This document shows, in pieces, positions 31,766 through 41,304 of a DNA stretch of 41,304 nucleotides. The stretch spans positions 1 through 41,304 of the forward strand of contig JBNGIS010017957.1 in assembly GCA_049999725.1 (NCBI GenBank). The letters run 5' to 3'. Origin of the DNA: Haplomitrium mnioides (lineage: Eukaryota > Marchantiophyta > Haplomitriopsida > Calobryales). Under the pieces are notes generated by a model. It was not told the origin of the DNA and searched no databases. It was given only the letters and a program-made list of their open reading frames with translations. The position numbers and the translations under genes were made by a program. Every line of letters begins with the position of its first letter. The first letter of the stretch is position 1.

Positions 31766-33820
31766 TCATAGTGGACAAAGACGTTCCTGCCTTAAAGTTC
31801 GAATGTTACTAGTGACACTAGAACCAACAGATCCTGAAAATCCTAACGAAGCACAGCTGCAGATTACCTGTTCCACAAAGGAACGGACGTCAGGCAGGAA
31901 AGATGGCAGCCGTGAATTTGTCTGAACAAGTTCGAGACTCTGGGGAAAAAAACCAGATCTTATCCCCGGTTCATTCAATAAAATCTTCCTCCTAGCTTGG
32001 AGCAGAAGATGCTCTGCTCCCTCCAAAACGTGTAGCTTGTAGAAGCTGTGATTTGCACTCAACATTCTTAACAGGCTGCTATTAGCAGGTCCGTCTGTCA
32101 CCACAAAAATGTCCAGCGGTAGCCTCCTTAATTGTTGGCGGACCTTCTTAAGCCCTTCGAAAGTTTTTCTATGAAATCGTCCATCAGAATGTTGCATTTG
32201 TACACAGAAAAAAGGCTTCTTCAGTTTTTTTGTAATGAACACTCTCGATGCCTGCAGTATTTCTGAAGTGAAAGGGCGAGCAGTTATTGCTTGCAGTGCC
32301 ACACTTGTGTACACGTCTTCTCTAGGAACCTGGATGTCTACGTAAGGCTGTTCCGAATCGCCATTAAGCTGCATCGAAGACATACTTCCAAAAGCTAGGA
32401 CAGAGGCATTTCCAGCCTTACATTCTGAGGCAGAACCAAGGGCTGCTACCAAATCTCTTCTAGTGCGAGATGGTGTACTGCTGTTTAGCAATCTAGCAAG
32501 CAATCCGATATTGTTTTTCCTGTTGCAACCTCCGTAGGAAAAACTGTCATACATGAATGGATTGCGTGAAGCGCTACTGTCCTTGTATGTCCAAATCGTT
32601 GTTGAACAATCGTCGTCTACAGCGTGTACACATTGAGGCCGCTCTGCAATCGCTGTGAGAGCATTACCACATGCACTCAGAGAGAACGTAGCAGGAATAC
32701 TGCGAGCCAAGTTGACGCACAGAGGACCAGCGCATGCTGGCTGAATGTCAACATTACACCCGAGCGCTACGAAGATTCGGAAATCAATCGTCTTGACCAC
32801 AAATGGACTGATCGAAGAGAGATCAACGATATCTCCTATGGAAGTGTACCTACACAAATGGAGTATACTTCTTTAAATATTCAATCACTGAATGATTTGC
32901 GCTGAAAAGTCGATGATTGCAACCTCGCAGGCATTCCAAAGACATCGCTTGCAACACTTATGTCAACAACAAAATCTCGGTTAGAATGATTTCTGCGGTC
33001 CATTTGGAAGTCTTGATGTCTCTCTCACGTGAACTGGCTGTTATCATGAAAAGTTCTAGACCGTGCAAGATCTCTTCCAAGACGTCCAGCATTTTTTGGG
33101 AGTCGACTCGTTAAGTGCCAAGGACAGGATACAGCGTCGTCAAATTCAGCTTTCCCATTGTGCTAAACATATGTCCGGAAACTGCAATGGTAAATTGTAC
33201 TATTCTATTTGAATCAAGAAATCCCGTTCAGGCAAGTTGCAGATGTACGTCAGAGTCAAAAGACGTGCTCGAACCGTTTACGCACCATGCTCCAGGCCGT
33301 TCTTCCTACCATCGACCCGTGGATTCGATATGGACACATGTGGCTAAAAACATAGGATAACTGGCAAGACAACTTTTAGAATTCACATCTAGACCTCAGA
33401 AACTTGCCTGCCGTTCCAGAGGTGGTTTGAGATGTGATCCCACAGAAGAGCTCGCAATTCCCACGGCTTGATGGCGCTGGGGCCCTGGCAACTACCTACA
33501 GAAACTGCAGAATCGTTGACGATAGGTGGCACGACAAGTGTTCTATTCAGCAGCATCGCTATCATGAGCGCATTTTTCAGCTCCATCATTTGATTGCTGA
33601 CCCCGTTGTGCGGAACATACATCATGTACTGCTCTCCTTCAGGCAATTGTGCTTTGCTAAGAAAACAAAAATCGCATTTGAGAGTGGATTTAGGAGGTGA
33701 AGCAAGGGAAGAGGGAAGCATACTACCAAAGCGAGCAACAGTGGAATACAATACCATTGTCACGATTAGCCAGCACACAAGAAGCGAAACGAAGGCAACT
33801 CTGAACGCCATTCTTGCCAT
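31766..33820 (-). CDS. O-fucosyltransferase-like glycosyltransferase, 2 exons
   Basis: This is a plant GDP-fucose protein O-fucosyltransferase-like protein, probably a Golgi or ER type II membrane enzyme. Exons 33820-33408 and 32849-31766 give 498 aa. Residues 8-27 (AFVSLLVCWLIVTMVLY) form a signal anchor. The N-terminal family block is MMYVPHNGVSNQMMELKNAL (66-85), followed by LLNRTLVVPP. The second exon carries FFCVQMQHSDGRF (donor-binding-type R/H-x-R region, here unusual), the Rossmann-like VVTDG and the C-terminal CASLGFSGSVGSS, which matches C..A..FVG..GS in the family. The junction is WNGR-YTSIGDIVDLS. The intron begins GCAAGT after AG, the consensus of minor GC-AG introns; the alternative GT nearby breaks the frame. 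The acceptor substrate is unknown. Confidence 0.85.
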
Positions 33821-35679
33821 TGCCTTCGGCTTCGGAACAGTTTCTTGTACTATAGCTCACGATTTGTGCTCCTGCACAACCACCATCAACGTTTCTTCCA
33901 TTTATCAACGGTTAACAGGTCAGGTTCTTTGTTACCAGATCACGAAAACCATTAACGTACGGTCGTTCCCCCCACTCAACCCATCCACCGGTCTCAAGAA
34001 ATTTCTGGTCAATTCTTGAATGGGACAATACATGAGGGTTGTGCACCTACAACGACCCTGTAAGCATCACGATTTTTCTTCGATGCTTGGGAGCATTAGA
34101 GCTTGAGCTCGTAGACTAATTTCAATGACTTTGCTCAGCTGTCAAACTGTCTGTTTATTTTGAGCAGACATGATCACCATTACGTGGATACTTCGTTTCG
34201 TTTTATGTGAATATTTTATTACGTCTCACATTTAATACCGTATGACACAAGGGAGAGTACACAATAATGCCATGCGAGCTATCGGAAGGAGAAACGATGG
34301 AAAAAATTTCTCCCGCTTCTTGGGTATCCTCAACAATGGGGACAAAGACCACACGCATGGCTGTTGGCGTTGTGTCGATCGCTTCCAAATGTACGGTGAA
34401 TTCTTGATTTCAACTACCTCCTATCCATCCACTGGATTCCACCAGTACACCATTGAAGAGGGACATATTCGATTGGTCCGTAGGCAACCCTGCCAAAAGC
34501 TTGTAGCGACTTTATAATGTCTTGGAGAATAAATGTCTTCGAGTCAAAGATCAAAGTACGTTGAAAAGAATTCACAATTGCAACGATTTGACTGCAAACG
34601 TCTCCAGTAGTGCTCGACGACAATCGATATAATTCACCCATCAATATGATATTGGTGTGCTGGGGATGTTTGTAGCACGAAGAACTCTACACCAGCATAC
34701 AATCCCATCACCATACGTGTACGCTAAAGTTTGTGCGATTCGATTCGATTCGCTTCGCTTCCCTTCACTCCAGTGTGTACATCGATGACTTGTGAATCTT
34801 TTCATGTTGGTGGCAGTACAGATAGGATTACTGTGTACCTCATTTCTTCAATCAAGTTGACTGTGGATTCAGAATATTTTAAAGTCTTCCAAGATTTTAA
34901 AAGACTTTCCCACGTTCTTTCATATGATTTGATCCTATCCCTTCTAATCAGCTCCCACAGTTTTCAGATTAACAGAACGGTTTGCAACAAGAGACTAAAA
35001 CGATTGGAACCTCGTTGCCTCAAAGGCAAATGCACCGCTTTTCTAATGTCAGACTACATCCTCTGCCCACATACATAGACTCATTTAAAAAGCTCCTAGA
35101 GCTACCGGTGCTGCAGAGCAGCGAACGTGGAAATCCAACGTAACACATTTGGACTTTGAGTTGTCCTCCAATCTCTTGTCCCACAATCTGCATAGCATAT
35201 GTAGTTGTGGCAGTTTAGTGACACTTGGACGGTCACCGCATTTCAAGGCCATGCTATTTTGTCCTGCTTCTTCTCAAATAGTCTCTGCAGTTGTTGAGTG
35301 GATTTCCTCTATTTGAGAATGACCTTGGCACTCTGCACGTAGGCATTTTTTGGCCTCCTTCCCTTCCATTTTTGTAGAATTACACTCACCGGCAGGAACA
35401 TATGTTTGGCAACATTACGTTCTGTCATTGGCTGATGACTATGATTTCAAATCCACCCGTATGCCACATTGTCCTCATCACCCACACGGCAAGCTCTGCC
35501 AAGGATGCATTGATGTGAGATGGCATACACTAGACCATCAATTCGAACAATAGAGCCCGTTATCTACAAGGCTACCATCGCTACGTGCTAAATAAAGAAA
35601 AATGAATGTAAGATTTGGAGCTTCAACATCAGCATCATGCATGTCCTCCACAAAACGCCCAGCGTGAAGCCAGGTAATT
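33821..35679. other. Intergenic, with coding-like minus-strand fragment
   Basis: At 34203-34644 on the minus strand two overlapping frames look coding (RTLIFDSKTFILQDIIKSLQ, then HLEAIDTTPTAMRVVFVPIV) and are separated by stops. No family is recognised. A short GATTC-rich simple repeat lies at about 34738-34760. The rest shows nothing supportable. Confidence 0.4.
34203..34644 (-). pseudogene. Unrecognised coding-like fragment
   Basis: The right half is an open frame of 76 codons. About 30 bp past its end, another frame gives VHLEAIDTTPTAMRVVFVPI, DTQEAGEIFSIVSP and a stop at 34203. Residue composition is protein-like in both, suggesting a broken gene or two exons. GG/GTAGTTG and CAATTTG strings near the junction could be splice sites, but phase is not proven. 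I do not recognise the protein. Confidence 0.25.
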
Positions 35680-35885
35680 GTTCAAGCGTTCGAGTAGGCC
35701 TGCTCTGAAGTACGTTTTGTGCATCCTGTATGCTCCTACATTTGCTGAGTGTACTCGTATTGAAAATGCCTCTCTTTCAATGGAGTGGGGCCTGTCCTTT
35801 CTTCCAGACTGCACTTGAAGGCCAGCTGCGAACATTAGATGGATCGAGGGACTTCGATTCGAAGGACAAGGAGTCGGAAGGTTAG
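35680..35885 (-). pseudogene. PPR repeat relic
   Basis: On the minus strand one frame reads LMFAAGLQVQSGRKDRPHSI, and the next frame reads STLSKCRSIQDAQNVLQSRP. Together these match the PPR sequence ..ACAxLxxLxxGRxxHxxI..(N)TLxxMYxKCGSIxDAxxVFxxMPxR. A frameshift separates the two, and no open PPR array flanks them. It is the third PPR-derived sequence on this strand in 10 kb, after the intact gene and the DYW relic. Confidence 0.55.
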
Positions 35886-36328
35886 GCTAGGCTCGTCGCA
35901 AACATCCAGGCTCATCACTAGCCGGACAAATCACTGTGAAGTGTAACCCGGTTGTGAAGCTGGCGAAAGAATCGTAGACACCAACTGGATGAAAGCAAGT
36001 ACAGTACATGTGAAACAAAGCAGGAGCGCAGCAAAGTAATAACTACATGTCAGAAGAAGAAGAAGAAGCGATGGGGAAGAATTAGCAAAACGAGGGAAAG
36101 CGTGAAGTTTTTCGGGGAAGATGAATAATCAAAGAAGTACAAGCAAGAGTAGCGAGACAAACCAATTTAGAGTGAGAAAAAACGCAATGCAAGAAGGGGT
36201 ACTTTTTCTCACTTTTATGTACTGCTTTCTTTTTGCAGCTTTTGCAAGGAGGACTGCACACTTTCCTCGCGCAATTACCGAGTCAGGCTACAGTAAAGCA
36301 ACTGGGACGAACGGAGCACAACAGAACA

Positions 36329-36355
36329 GAAAGAAAAGAAAAGAAAAGAAAAGAA
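36329..36355. repeat. (AAAAG)n microsatellite
   Basis: About five copies of the pentanucleotide, decaying to GAAACGAAAG at the right end. Confidence 0.8.
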
Positions 36356-36607
36356 ACGAAAGAAATTGCGTGTAGTGTAGTACTACTCCTCCGCCCATGA
36401 ATCTAGAGAAGAGACAATGATTAGAGCTTTTCTCATCTGCTAGCACAAAACCATTTCAATTTGTTGGGAAGTGAATGATCGATCGACCGTCTCCAATTAG
36501 ACGGCACGCTAATCATCACATTGAAAAGCAAAAGCGCTACAGCATAGCTCGCATTAGGGTTCTAAACAAAGCAAGACAGAAAGGGAAGGCTCTTAGGGTG
36601 GAGCGGA

Positions 36608-36629
36608 GGGGAGGGGAGGGGAGGGAGGG
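36608..36629 (+). promoter_or_regulatory. Potential G-quadruplex upstream of the WRKY19-like gene
   Basis: Five runs of three or four G are separated by single A residues (GGGG-A-GGGG-A-GGGG-A-GGG-A-GGG). Single-base loops favour a very stable parallel quadruplex. It lies about 630 nt before the ORF start on the coding strand. A regulatory role is inference. Confidence 0.5.
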
Positions 36630-37258
36630 CAACCATACGTTGGCCGGTGATTGGAGGCAGGTGCGATAGAATCCACGTCTTGTCGCTTTTGGGGAGTCGC
36701 GAGAGGGAAGGAAAAAGACCAGGGAGGAGCGTGGGAGCGGTGCGATGGTGGAAGGTGCGCAAAGGAGGCAGGGGAAGTCAATTTGTGCATTCACGAGCAG
36801 CCCTCCCTCCCTGGCTTTGGCTAGGGTCGGGGAGGGCCGCGGGGATGAGTCTGGTTTAGTTTGCCGTGTTTGAGAATGATGTGGTTGACATCGTCGGTGC
36901 GGCGAGAGTTTTTTTAGGATTTTTTGTTTGGTTCGCTCAGGTGTGAAATGGTGGTGCTGACAGCCTCTTGTTGTTGGGAAATTTTTTCTTGTTGGGAGTG
37001 TTTGCCGGCGATGTTTGAAGAGTGTCTGGACTGAAGCCGTTAGACGAGAGGCTAGACGACAAGCGTTGGTTCCTGAGATAAAGCGAAGCTGTTTTCATTG
37101 ACAACAAATGATAATACAAAATGTGGTGATTACTCAACTTGCTCTGGATTGTGTGTGTGCGGATGTCGGGTCGAGAGAAATTATTTTCTCTGCATGCGTT
37201 GAATCTAGCCAGAATTCGAGATTCTAAACTCAATGTGGGCGGCTTTGATTGAAGACGA

Positions 37259-39940
37259 GTGTCATGCTGTTGCAGCAGCAAGGCAATTTCTAGCTGGAGT
37301 TCGACATTTTCTTGTGCAGGGGAAGAGAATCCCTGGGTCCTTAATTTCATAATGAGGGGTAGTGGGGTGGTCCGGGAGGAAAGTATGGTATCCTCTTCTA
37401 GAGATCTATTTCCGTTGCAGCGAATAAATTATGAGAACAGTTCGCGGGGGCGCGAGGGTGGTCCTCCGACGACGCAAGATTCTCTCAGCAAATTCAAGCA
37501 TAAGGAGCTTCCTTACCTGGCCTCATCGTTAATTGATTCTCATATCACTCGGCTTTCGATTGGAGGGGAAATTTCTCCAGAATGCAAGGACTGCGATCAG
37601 ATCTGTGACACGGACCTCACGTTCAAGACAAGGTCAATGAGTGCCAACACTAGGAGCTTGGTGCAAATTTCCACTGGACTCGCGTCCCACAGTTGCGGAT
37701 GCAAAGGTCGGGGCTCAGGCAAAGGACTGAAAAGGAAGAGAGCTTCTGGAACCCGATATGGGACAGAGTTTGATGGTGAGGAAGAGTGTGAGCGAGAAGA
37801 GGGTATCGTTCTGGGATTGGCTACATTGATGGAAACGGAGCGCGCAGTCAAGATTTCAGCAAAAGGGGCTGAGAATTGCTCCAGTGTCTCGGATGAGTAC
37901 TCGCATGACCTTCGTTGCAGAGTGCCCATGGACAGACTAGGATCTGCTGTGCGAGAACATGGTGACTTGTTACGCCTGGGACAAACAGGCGAATCGTCTG
38001 AATGTGCTGGTCACCATAGCCGAAGAATGTATCCTGTGGATGATGAGGGAGATGTGCACCTGGGTTTAGGACCAACGGAAACATCGACAGATACCATGAA
38101 ATGTGTTGAAAGTACTTCTGATGGCATTCCAGTTGTCGATGAAGGGTCTTCCTCTGCAAGGTATATGAAATCAGGAGGCTTTATGCCAGCTTTGTTGATT
38201 GCGAACTCTCTCTATATCCCTGATGGTGAAGGGATAGAGTTGCAGTATCCTGAAATGTTGTCTGCAGAGGAAGACTTGGTCGAGCGGGACTTGTGCATGA
38301 GCATTCGCGCTTCTAATAGTGGTACAACTTCTACCAGTGGAGGGTCGGATAGAGGAAACAAAGTTTGTAAATTCAGAGGTTGTGGGAAAGGTGCCCGAGG
38401 TGCGTCTGGTTTGTGTATAGCACATGGAGGGGGCCGTCGTTGCCAGAAAAATGGGTGTAGCAAGGGAGCTGAAGGAAGGACTGTGTATTGTAAAGCTCAC
38501 GGTGGGGGTAGGAGATGCCAAAATTTGGGTTGCACCAAGAGTGCAGAAGGGAAAACTGACTACTGCATAGGCCATGGAGGGGGGCGGAGGTGCAGCCATG
38601 ATGGTTGTGACAAGGCAGCTCGGGGTCGGTCAGGACTGTGCATCCGCCATGGTGGGGGTAAGAGGTGTTTGGTAAATAGCTGCACAAAGAGTGCCGAAGG
38701 TTACTCCGGATTGTGCATTTCGCATGGCGGAGGTAGGAGATGTCAGTATGCTGGCTGCTCCAAAGGAGCTCAAGGAAGGACCATGTTCTGCAAGGCACAT
38801 GGTGGAGGAAAACGGTGTATGATAGCCGGCTGTAGCAAGGGAGCCGAGGGAAGTACCCCGCTTTGCAAAGGACATGGAGGTGGGAAGAGATGTATGCATG
38901 ATGGTGGTGGTATATGCACAAAGAGTGTGCATGGTGGAACACTCTTCTGTGTGGCTCATGGGGGTGGTAAGCGTTGCCAAGTGGAAGGTTGTTCCAAGAG
39001 TGCTAGGGGCAGAACTGATTTCTGTGTAAGGCATGGTGGAGGTAAACGATGTAAGATTGACGGATGTGGCAAGAGTGCCCAGGGGAGCACAGATTTCTGC
39101 AAAGCCCACGGAGGAGGAAAAAGGTGTCAGTGGGGTGCAGAGGGTTCTGGATTTAGAGAAGCTGGTAATGAGGCTTGTGACAAGTTTGCTCGTGGCAAAA
39201 CAGGTCTGTGTGCAGCCCACAGTGCTCAAGTTCAGGATCACAGAGTTCATGGAGGTGTGGGGCAAGGCCTCACACCAGGTCTCTTTCGTGTACTTGTTCC
39301 AGGATCTGGGCAGACACGTCTCAAGATGGGAGACAGTCAAAAGGTAAAGAGCATGGAAACTGGACCTTCTGAGCAACTCTGCCTTTTGCCCCTTTCTGAA
39401 GGACAAGGAACTACATTTCGTTCATCTTCTGTTGCTAGTGCTTCGTTTAGTCAACCACATTCAGCCACTGTGAGAAGTTCTGCTTCTACTGCATGCCTAG
39501 ACCTGCACAAAAATGGTGGTGTTTTACAATCTTTTCAACAGGCTCTCACTCCAGAAGCATCAGCTCCTTCATCAATACAGAAAAAAGAGGTCAATGTCCC
39601 TGCAAAGCTCAAGCATGGACGCCCTCCTCTACCGCCACATGCAAGCTCTGATGATGGAGTGTTCAGTGGTGGACCAATTGCACTACCTGAAGGGAGAGTT
39701 CACAGAGGTGGGCTTATGGCAATGCTATCACGTGATGCAAGAAATGCCTCCAAACAGGGTTCGGTGGAATCTATTTTGCTTGAAATTGGGCCCTCCAAAT
39801 GTTTAGATGCTAGGTTGGACCATAGTTCAGGGTTGGCAGAGCCTTTCCCTGTTGAGATGGTTGCAAAAAAATTGGATCATGTGGAATCTCTAGGTGCCGA
39901 TGTTGGCCAGTTTCTTGCTGCTCGCATGGACTTAGGTTGA
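37259..39940 (+). CDS. WRKY19-like C-x4-C/HGGG repeat protein
   Basis: The homologous plant proteins are usually annotated 'probable WRKY transcription factor 19-like', although most, like this one, have no WRKYGQK domain. The ORF is one uninterrupted frame of 893 aa. Met32 (37352) or Met43 (37385) are plausible alternative starts. The N-terminal half is Ser/Glu-rich, with a basic patch GKGLKRKR and the family blocks EEGIVLGLATLMETE, HLGLGPTETST and VDEGSSSARYMKSGGFMPAL. Residues 370-654 hold ten repeats of about 25 aa (C-x4-C-x-K..A.G...C..HGGGRR/KR), each with Cys and His spaced for metal binding, then an eleventh degenerate copy. Repeat 8 has a three-residue insert (HDGGGICTK). The tail is Ser-rich with FSGGPIALPEGRVHRGGLMA. 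A nuclear regulatory role is inferred; biochemical function is unknown. Confidence 0.92.
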   Translation: MSCCCSSKAISSWSSTFSCAGEENPWVLNFIMRGSGVVREESMVSSSRDLFPLQRINYENSSRGREGGPPTTQDSLSKFKHKELPYLASSLIDSHITRLSIGGEISPECKDCDQICDTDLTFKTRSMSANTRSLVQISTGLASHSCGCKGRGSGKGLKRKRASGTRYGTEFDGEEECEREEGIVLGLATLMETERAVKISAKGAENCSSVSDEYSHDLRCRVPMDRLGSAVREHGDLLRLGQTGESSECAGHHSRRMYPVDDEGDVHLGLGPTETSTDTMKCVESTSDGIPVVDEGSSSARYMKSGGFMPALLIANSLYIPDGEGIELQYPEMLSAEEDLVERDLCMSIRASNSGTTSTSGGSDRGNKVCKFRGCGKGARGASGLCIAHGGGRRCQKNGCSKGAEGRTVYCKAHGGGRRCQNLGCTKSAEGKTDYCIGHGGGRRCSHDGCDKAARGRSGLCIRHGGGKRCLVNSCTKSAEGYSGLCISHGGGRRCQYAGCSKGAQGRTMFCKAHGGGKRCMIAGCSKGAEGSTPLCKGHGGGKRCMHDGGGICTKSVHGGTLFCVAHGGGKRCQVEGCSKSARGRTDFCVRHGGGKRCKIDGCGKSAQGSTDFCKAHGGGKRCQWGAEGSGFREAGNEACDKFARGKTGLCAAHSAQVQDHRVHGGVGQGLTPGLFRVLVPGSGQTRLKMGDSQKVKSMETGPSEQLCLLPLSEGQGTTFRSSSVASASFSQPHSATVRSSASTACLDLHKNGGVLQSFQQALTPEASAPSSIQKKEVNVPAKLKHGRPPLPPHASSDDGVFSGGPIALPEGRVHRGGLMAMLSRDARNASKQGSVESILLEIGPSKCLDARLDHSSGLAEPFPVEMVAKKLDHVESLGADVGQFLAARMDLG
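38366..39220 (+). repeat. 75-bp coding tandem repeat array (11 units)
   Basis: Each unit encodes about 25 residues from C to HGGG(R/K)R. Units are diverged at the DNA level but keep frame and the Cys/His/Gly positions exactly, which indicates purifying selection on the protein. The last unit is longer and lacks HGGG. Confidence 0.9.
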
Positions 39941-40600
39941 AGTGCAGCAAAGGTTTCTCCCTCAAGTCAAGAATTTGGGGCCTCCCAAGTGTGCTTCACT
40001 CTCAACATGCAAGAATGGTGTGGGCTTCAAATTGTTGATTCTGTGTATTTTATTATTGGGAAGAATTGTGATCAGAGAGATAGTGTACTAATATCTCTGT
40101 TCACCATGTATCTTATAGTCATTGAAATATACGTATATGTTTAACTTCGTATGTGTATTATCTTCTCAGTATTCCAAGAAATGTATTCCTGATCTTCTTT
40201 ATTCCATGGTGTCATCCTTATCTCTTAGAGAAGGGGATTTGATTTTCTTTTACCTGCTGGCATTTGTTCTCGGCTAACTACAGCAGGGATGATTCACCTT
40301 TGGAGGGGATGTTGAATCTTCGAATTTAATTAGGTTTGGGTTGCTATCATGTCTTGTTCTGATTGTAACTCGGGTTGGGGTCAGAATAGCAGCACTATTG
40401 GAGATGTGTTTACCTTGTAGGGCAGTAAGTACTTCAGCAGCTCTAAACCGTACATTGACCAAGGATAGGAGCATTGCAGATTAAATGTTTCAGGGGATCT
40501 ACTTTGTGCAAGACACTCGAATCACATCCATATGGGAGAGCTAAGTAGTAAGTTTCTTGCCTACCTACCCTAACTAGCCATGGATAGCTCTTCTTGCACG
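39941..40600. other. 3' region of the WRKY19-like gene
   Basis: AT-rich, no open frame of note. No canonical AATAAA was found close to the stop, so the poly(A) site must use a variant signal or lie further on. Confidence 0.45.
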
Positions 40601-40788
40601 AAATGTTACTACATAGCCATATGACCAAAAACATTGTATATTCTTAAGAGATTAATGTAAATGATGTATTTTTATGGTATGTCATTAATGAAATGTTATT
40701 ACATACCCATATGACTAAAAAATTTGTATCTTCTTAAAGATTAGCAAAAATGCTGTAATGCTGTAGTTTTGCAGTATGTCTTTAATAT
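40601..40788. repeat. 90-bp tandem duplication
   Basis: Two copies (40601-40690 and 40691 to about 40788) begin AAATGTTA(C/T)TACATA and share CCATATGAC(C/T)AAAAA, a TTCTTAA block and a TATGTC.TTAAT end. They differ at roughly one base in five, so the duplication is not recent. Confidence 0.75.
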
Positions 40789-40987
40789 TCTATTGCATTA
40801 AATTGATTTATGTTCAATTCTCTTGGTCTGATCTTCACACAACTCATCACTAAAGTACAACTGCCCATGGTCTACAAGGTGTTGTTTGAGAAGTATGAGC
40901 ATCTTATCTTCACTTGTCAACCTTACTTTCAGATTTTTGTGGTCATTTCTATGACAAATTCAAACATTCATCAACAAACATGACTAG
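40789..40987. other. Spacer before the terminal satellite
   Basis: No gene or repeat recognised. Confidence 0.5.
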
Positions 40988-41304
40988 GTGCTCTCTTTGT
41001 TAAAGATAGAGTTTCAGCATATTGCTTTTGGGGCCTCTTTGTTGGACTCAAGATGTTTATAATGTGCTCTTTGTAGTTAGAGGTAGAGTTTAAGCATATT
41101 GCTTTGACGGCCTCTTTATTGGACTCACCATGTTTATAATGTGCTCTTTGTAGTTAGACGTAGAGTTTCAGTATATTACTTTGAGGACCTCTTTTTTGGA
41201 CTCACCATGTTCAAAATGTGCTCTTTGTAGTTAGAGGTAGAGTTTCAGCATATTGCTTTAGGGACCTCTTTGTTGGACTCACCATGTTTATGATAGCTCT
41301 TTGT
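40988..41304. repeat. 77-bp tandem satellite, running off the window
   Basis: Units start at 40988, 41064, 41141, 41218 and about 41295 with GTGCTCTTTGTAGTTAGAGG, and contain GTTTCAGCATATTGCTTT and TTGGACTCACCATGTTTA. The period is 76-77 bp. The first unit is the most diverged (CTCTCTTTGTTAAAGATAG), while later units are alike, as expected at the edge of an array. There is no open frame. Confidence 0.92.

Larger units (their letters stand above)
35886..37258. other. Upstream region of the WRKY19-like gene
   Basis: No protein gene is recognised. It contains an (AAAAG)n tract at about 36329-36355, a G-tract cluster at 36608-36629 and T-rich stretches near 36910. The ORFs on both strands at 36475-36859 are composition artefacts of the G-rich DNA. 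The promoter and 5' UTR, perhaps with an intron, of the downstream gene should lie here. Confidence 0.5.

Noticed and set aside
38630-39406. A 258-codon open frame antisense to the WRKY19-like gene.
   Set aside because: It mirrors the 75-bp coding repeat, giving a repetitive Ser/Thr/Cys/His peptide with no domain; a codon-composition artefact.

Overview
This is a eukaryotic nuclear window from a land plant. Genes are split by GT-AG introns and lie far apart, and their families are plant ones: a DYW-type PPR editing factor, a cytokinin dehydrogenase, a WRKY19-like C-x4-C/HGGG repeat protein, and a decayed Ty3/gypsy chromodomain retrotransposon. The nearly identical PPR cycles, the PPR relics around the intact gene and the PDF-type leader on the PPR protein suggest a non-seed plant (lycophyte, fern or moss). 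The species cannot be fixed from sequence alone.

Layout. 1-920: GC-rich, non-coding, repeat-like DNA. 921-5081 (-): an old gypsy/chromovirus element of about 4.2 kb with one truncated LTR. 5091-5612: a degenerate minisatellite of about 63 bp. 6287-11860 (+): a complete EXO1 nuclease gene, which I could assemble into 14 exons with consistent phases (738 aa). 12616-13629 (+): a possible three-exon microprotein. 15905-16065 (-): relic of a CKX 3' end. 16101-18579 (-): an intact five-exon cytokinin dehydrogenase. 19.1-26.4 kb: gene-poor DNA with old repeat relics. 26490-29470 (-): an intact PPR-DYW gene whose first two short exons encode a leader with a PDF-type motif. 29.78-30.33 kb (-): the decayed 3' end of a second DYW gene. 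31766-33820 (-): a two-exon O-fucosyltransferase-like gene with a GC-AG intron. 35.68-35.88 kb (-): another PPR relic. 37259-39940 (+): the WRKY19-like repeat protein, with a strong G-quadruplex motif upstream. 40601-40788: a 90-bp tandem duplication. 40988 to the end: a 77-bp tandem satellite that runs out of the window.

The genes do not form a pathway or operon. They are independent nuclear genes for DNA repair, cytokinin breakdown, organelle RNA editing, protein glycosylation and probable transcriptional regulation. The recurrent theme is local duplication and decay: a CKX tail beside CKX, DYW tails beside the DYW gene, and several generations of tandem repeats. No bacterial-type system, CRISPR array or convincing unknown multi-gene system was seen.
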